Part shown: piece by piece, positions 4,764 through 5,506 of the stretch
Layout of the letters: each line of letters starts with the position of its first letter
Numbering within the stretch: position 1 is the stretch's first letter
Source: Acidobacteriaceae bacterium
GTDB taxonomy: Bacteria; Acidobacteriota; Terriglobia; Terriglobales; Acidobacteriaceae
DNA: 5,506 nt
Direction: 5' to 3'
Assembly (NCBI GenBank): GCA_003156495.1
Contig: PMHC01000100.1
Span: 1-5,506 of the forward strand
Made by a program: the position numbers and the translations under genes
Notes under the pieces: generated by a model
The model's database searches: none
What the model was told of the DNA's origin: nothing
What the model saw: only the letters and a program-made list of their open reading frames with translations

Positions 4764-5506
4764 TGCGCCATTGGGTGTAGCGCTTGCGAATACAGTCTGC
4801 CGATGCGTCCATGTGGACCGACGACAAACGGCAGCGAGAGCGCATTCCAATCGCGGTCGGCGTCGGCGGCTTCGCCCAAAGCGGAGTTCGGCCGCAGCGC
4901 GCGCCAGTTGCGTCCATCGTCGGTCGAAATGTCTGTGCCGTTCGGCCCGACGGTGATCCAGGTTTTCGTCTCGGCGTCGTAGGCCACCGCCGAACGGTAG
5001 CCATGCGGCGGGGTTTGTGCCGGGAGCCAGTGCTCGCCGCCATCGGCTGAGTATGCCGCTGTTCCCGAAGAACCATTCGGCTTCAGGTAATCACCGCCGA
5101 CAACGATGAGACCACCATAATCACGAGACGCTATGGAATAAGCGCCGCTGGTTGCAGAGCCGGTGCGCAACGGCAAATTTACCGCGTGAAATCGCGACCC
5201 AGCATTAGCATTATCGCCAAGGATGAGACGTCCGCCAGCAGATCCTCCAGTTACAAAGCCGACTGCGTAGCGCTCATCCAGCAACAGCACGGAGTTGCTT
5301 GCCGCAAATGCACCCTCATCAGGCAGTGCTCCCAACCCCTTCCAAGCTGTTCGCTTCCAATCGGCGCCTTGCCAGTCACTTTGCCATGTCGCGCCTTTGT
5401 CGTCTGTCGTCCAGAGGCGAAAGCTGTTATTCACAGGGTCGCCAAGCAAATAGCCGTCCTTGTCGAACCGATTAAGAAGCATCGCATCCCAAAACCCATC
5501 CTTATC
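4760..5506 (-). CDS. BNR/Asp-box, YCF48-like beta-propeller protein, C-terminal part (runs off right edge)
   Basis: The frame is open from the right edge to TGA at 4762-4760 and gives 248 residues; the N-terminus, and so any signal peptide, lies outside. The visible part begins DKDGFWDAMLLNRFDKDG, the family's GFWDA...GDPV segment, so the internal Met at 5482 is not the true start. Three Asp-box turns (S/T-x-D-x-G-x-x-W) are visible: TTDDKGATW (5384-5410), SADGGEHW (5027-5050) and STDDGRNW (4904-4927). Between them are VVGGDY, GYRSAVAY, TVGPNGTD and finally VVGPHGRIGRL, the repeated strand patterns of proteins usually labelled BNR-repeat, YCF48-like, glycosyl hydrolase or oxidoreductase. Such proteins are typically exported propellers; the Asp box is structural and does not itself show sialidase activity. 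No enzymatic residues can be assigned here. Fold confidence is high, function low. It converges on the polymerase gene with a 21-base gap. Confidence 0.85.
   Translation of the reverse strand, partial: DKDGFWDAMLLNRFDKDGYLLGDPVNNSFRLWTTDDKGATWQSDWQGADWKRTAWKGLGALPDEGAFAASNSVLLLDERYAVGFVTGGSAGGRLILGDNANAGSRFHAVNLPLRTGSATSGAYSIASRDYGGLIVVGGDYLKPNGSSGTAAYSADGGEHWLPAQTPPHGYRSAVAYDAETKTWITVGPNGTDISTDDGRNWRALRPNSALGEAADADRDWNALSLPFVVGPHGRIGRLYSQALHPMAH

Noticed and set aside
4735..4956. Plus-strand open frame starting at the polymerase stop (TGATG overlap), which looks like translational coupling
   Set aside because: It is antisense to the Asp-box propeller gene, which has clear motifs in its own frame; the product is low-complexity Arg/Ala-rich.

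Overview
The window is high-GC bacterial chromosome with clean codon structure, short intergenic gaps and no mobile-element, CRISPR, tRNA or rRNA signal. The gene mix is a DUF2252 protein, a secreted dipeptidyl-peptidase-IV-type S9 peptidase, a stand-alone Y-family DNA polymerase and a BNR/YCF48-like propeller. This would suit an Acidobacteriota-like soil bacterium; a Xanthomonadales-type gammaproteobacterium is an alternative. The placement is inference from gene content only.

Layout, left to right. (1) Bases 1-622, minus strand: N-terminal 207 residues of a DUF2252 protein that runs off the left edge. (2) Bases 623-772: divergent intergenic region with two possible promoters whose -35 boxes overlap. 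(3) Bases 773-2977, plus strand: complete exported DPP-IV-like serine peptidase with catalytic triad and the Glu-Glu N-terminus-binding motif intact. (4) Bases 2976-3001: strong GC-rich hairpin that can terminate both converging genes. (5) Bases 3000-3152, minus strand: 50-codon gene for a single-pass membrane protein with a Cys cluster, having its own Shine-Dalgarno and a good sigma70-like promoter. (6) Bases 3156-3343: AT-rich divergent control region with three separate inverted repeats. (7) Bases 3344-4738, plus strand: Y-family translesion DNA polymerase with intact catalytic acidic residues, a Pro-rich N-terminal extension that may or may not be translated, and a C-terminal clamp-binding-like motif. 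(8) Bases 4760-5506, minus strand: C-terminal 248 residues of a BNR/Asp-box beta-propeller protein that runs off the right edge.

The genes do not form one operon or pathway: strands run minus, plus, minus, plus, minus, so each is probably transcribed separately. I see no clearly new multi-gene system. The least explained items are the small Cys-cluster membrane protein with its palindrome-containing leader, and the repeat-rich control region it shares with the polymerase gene.
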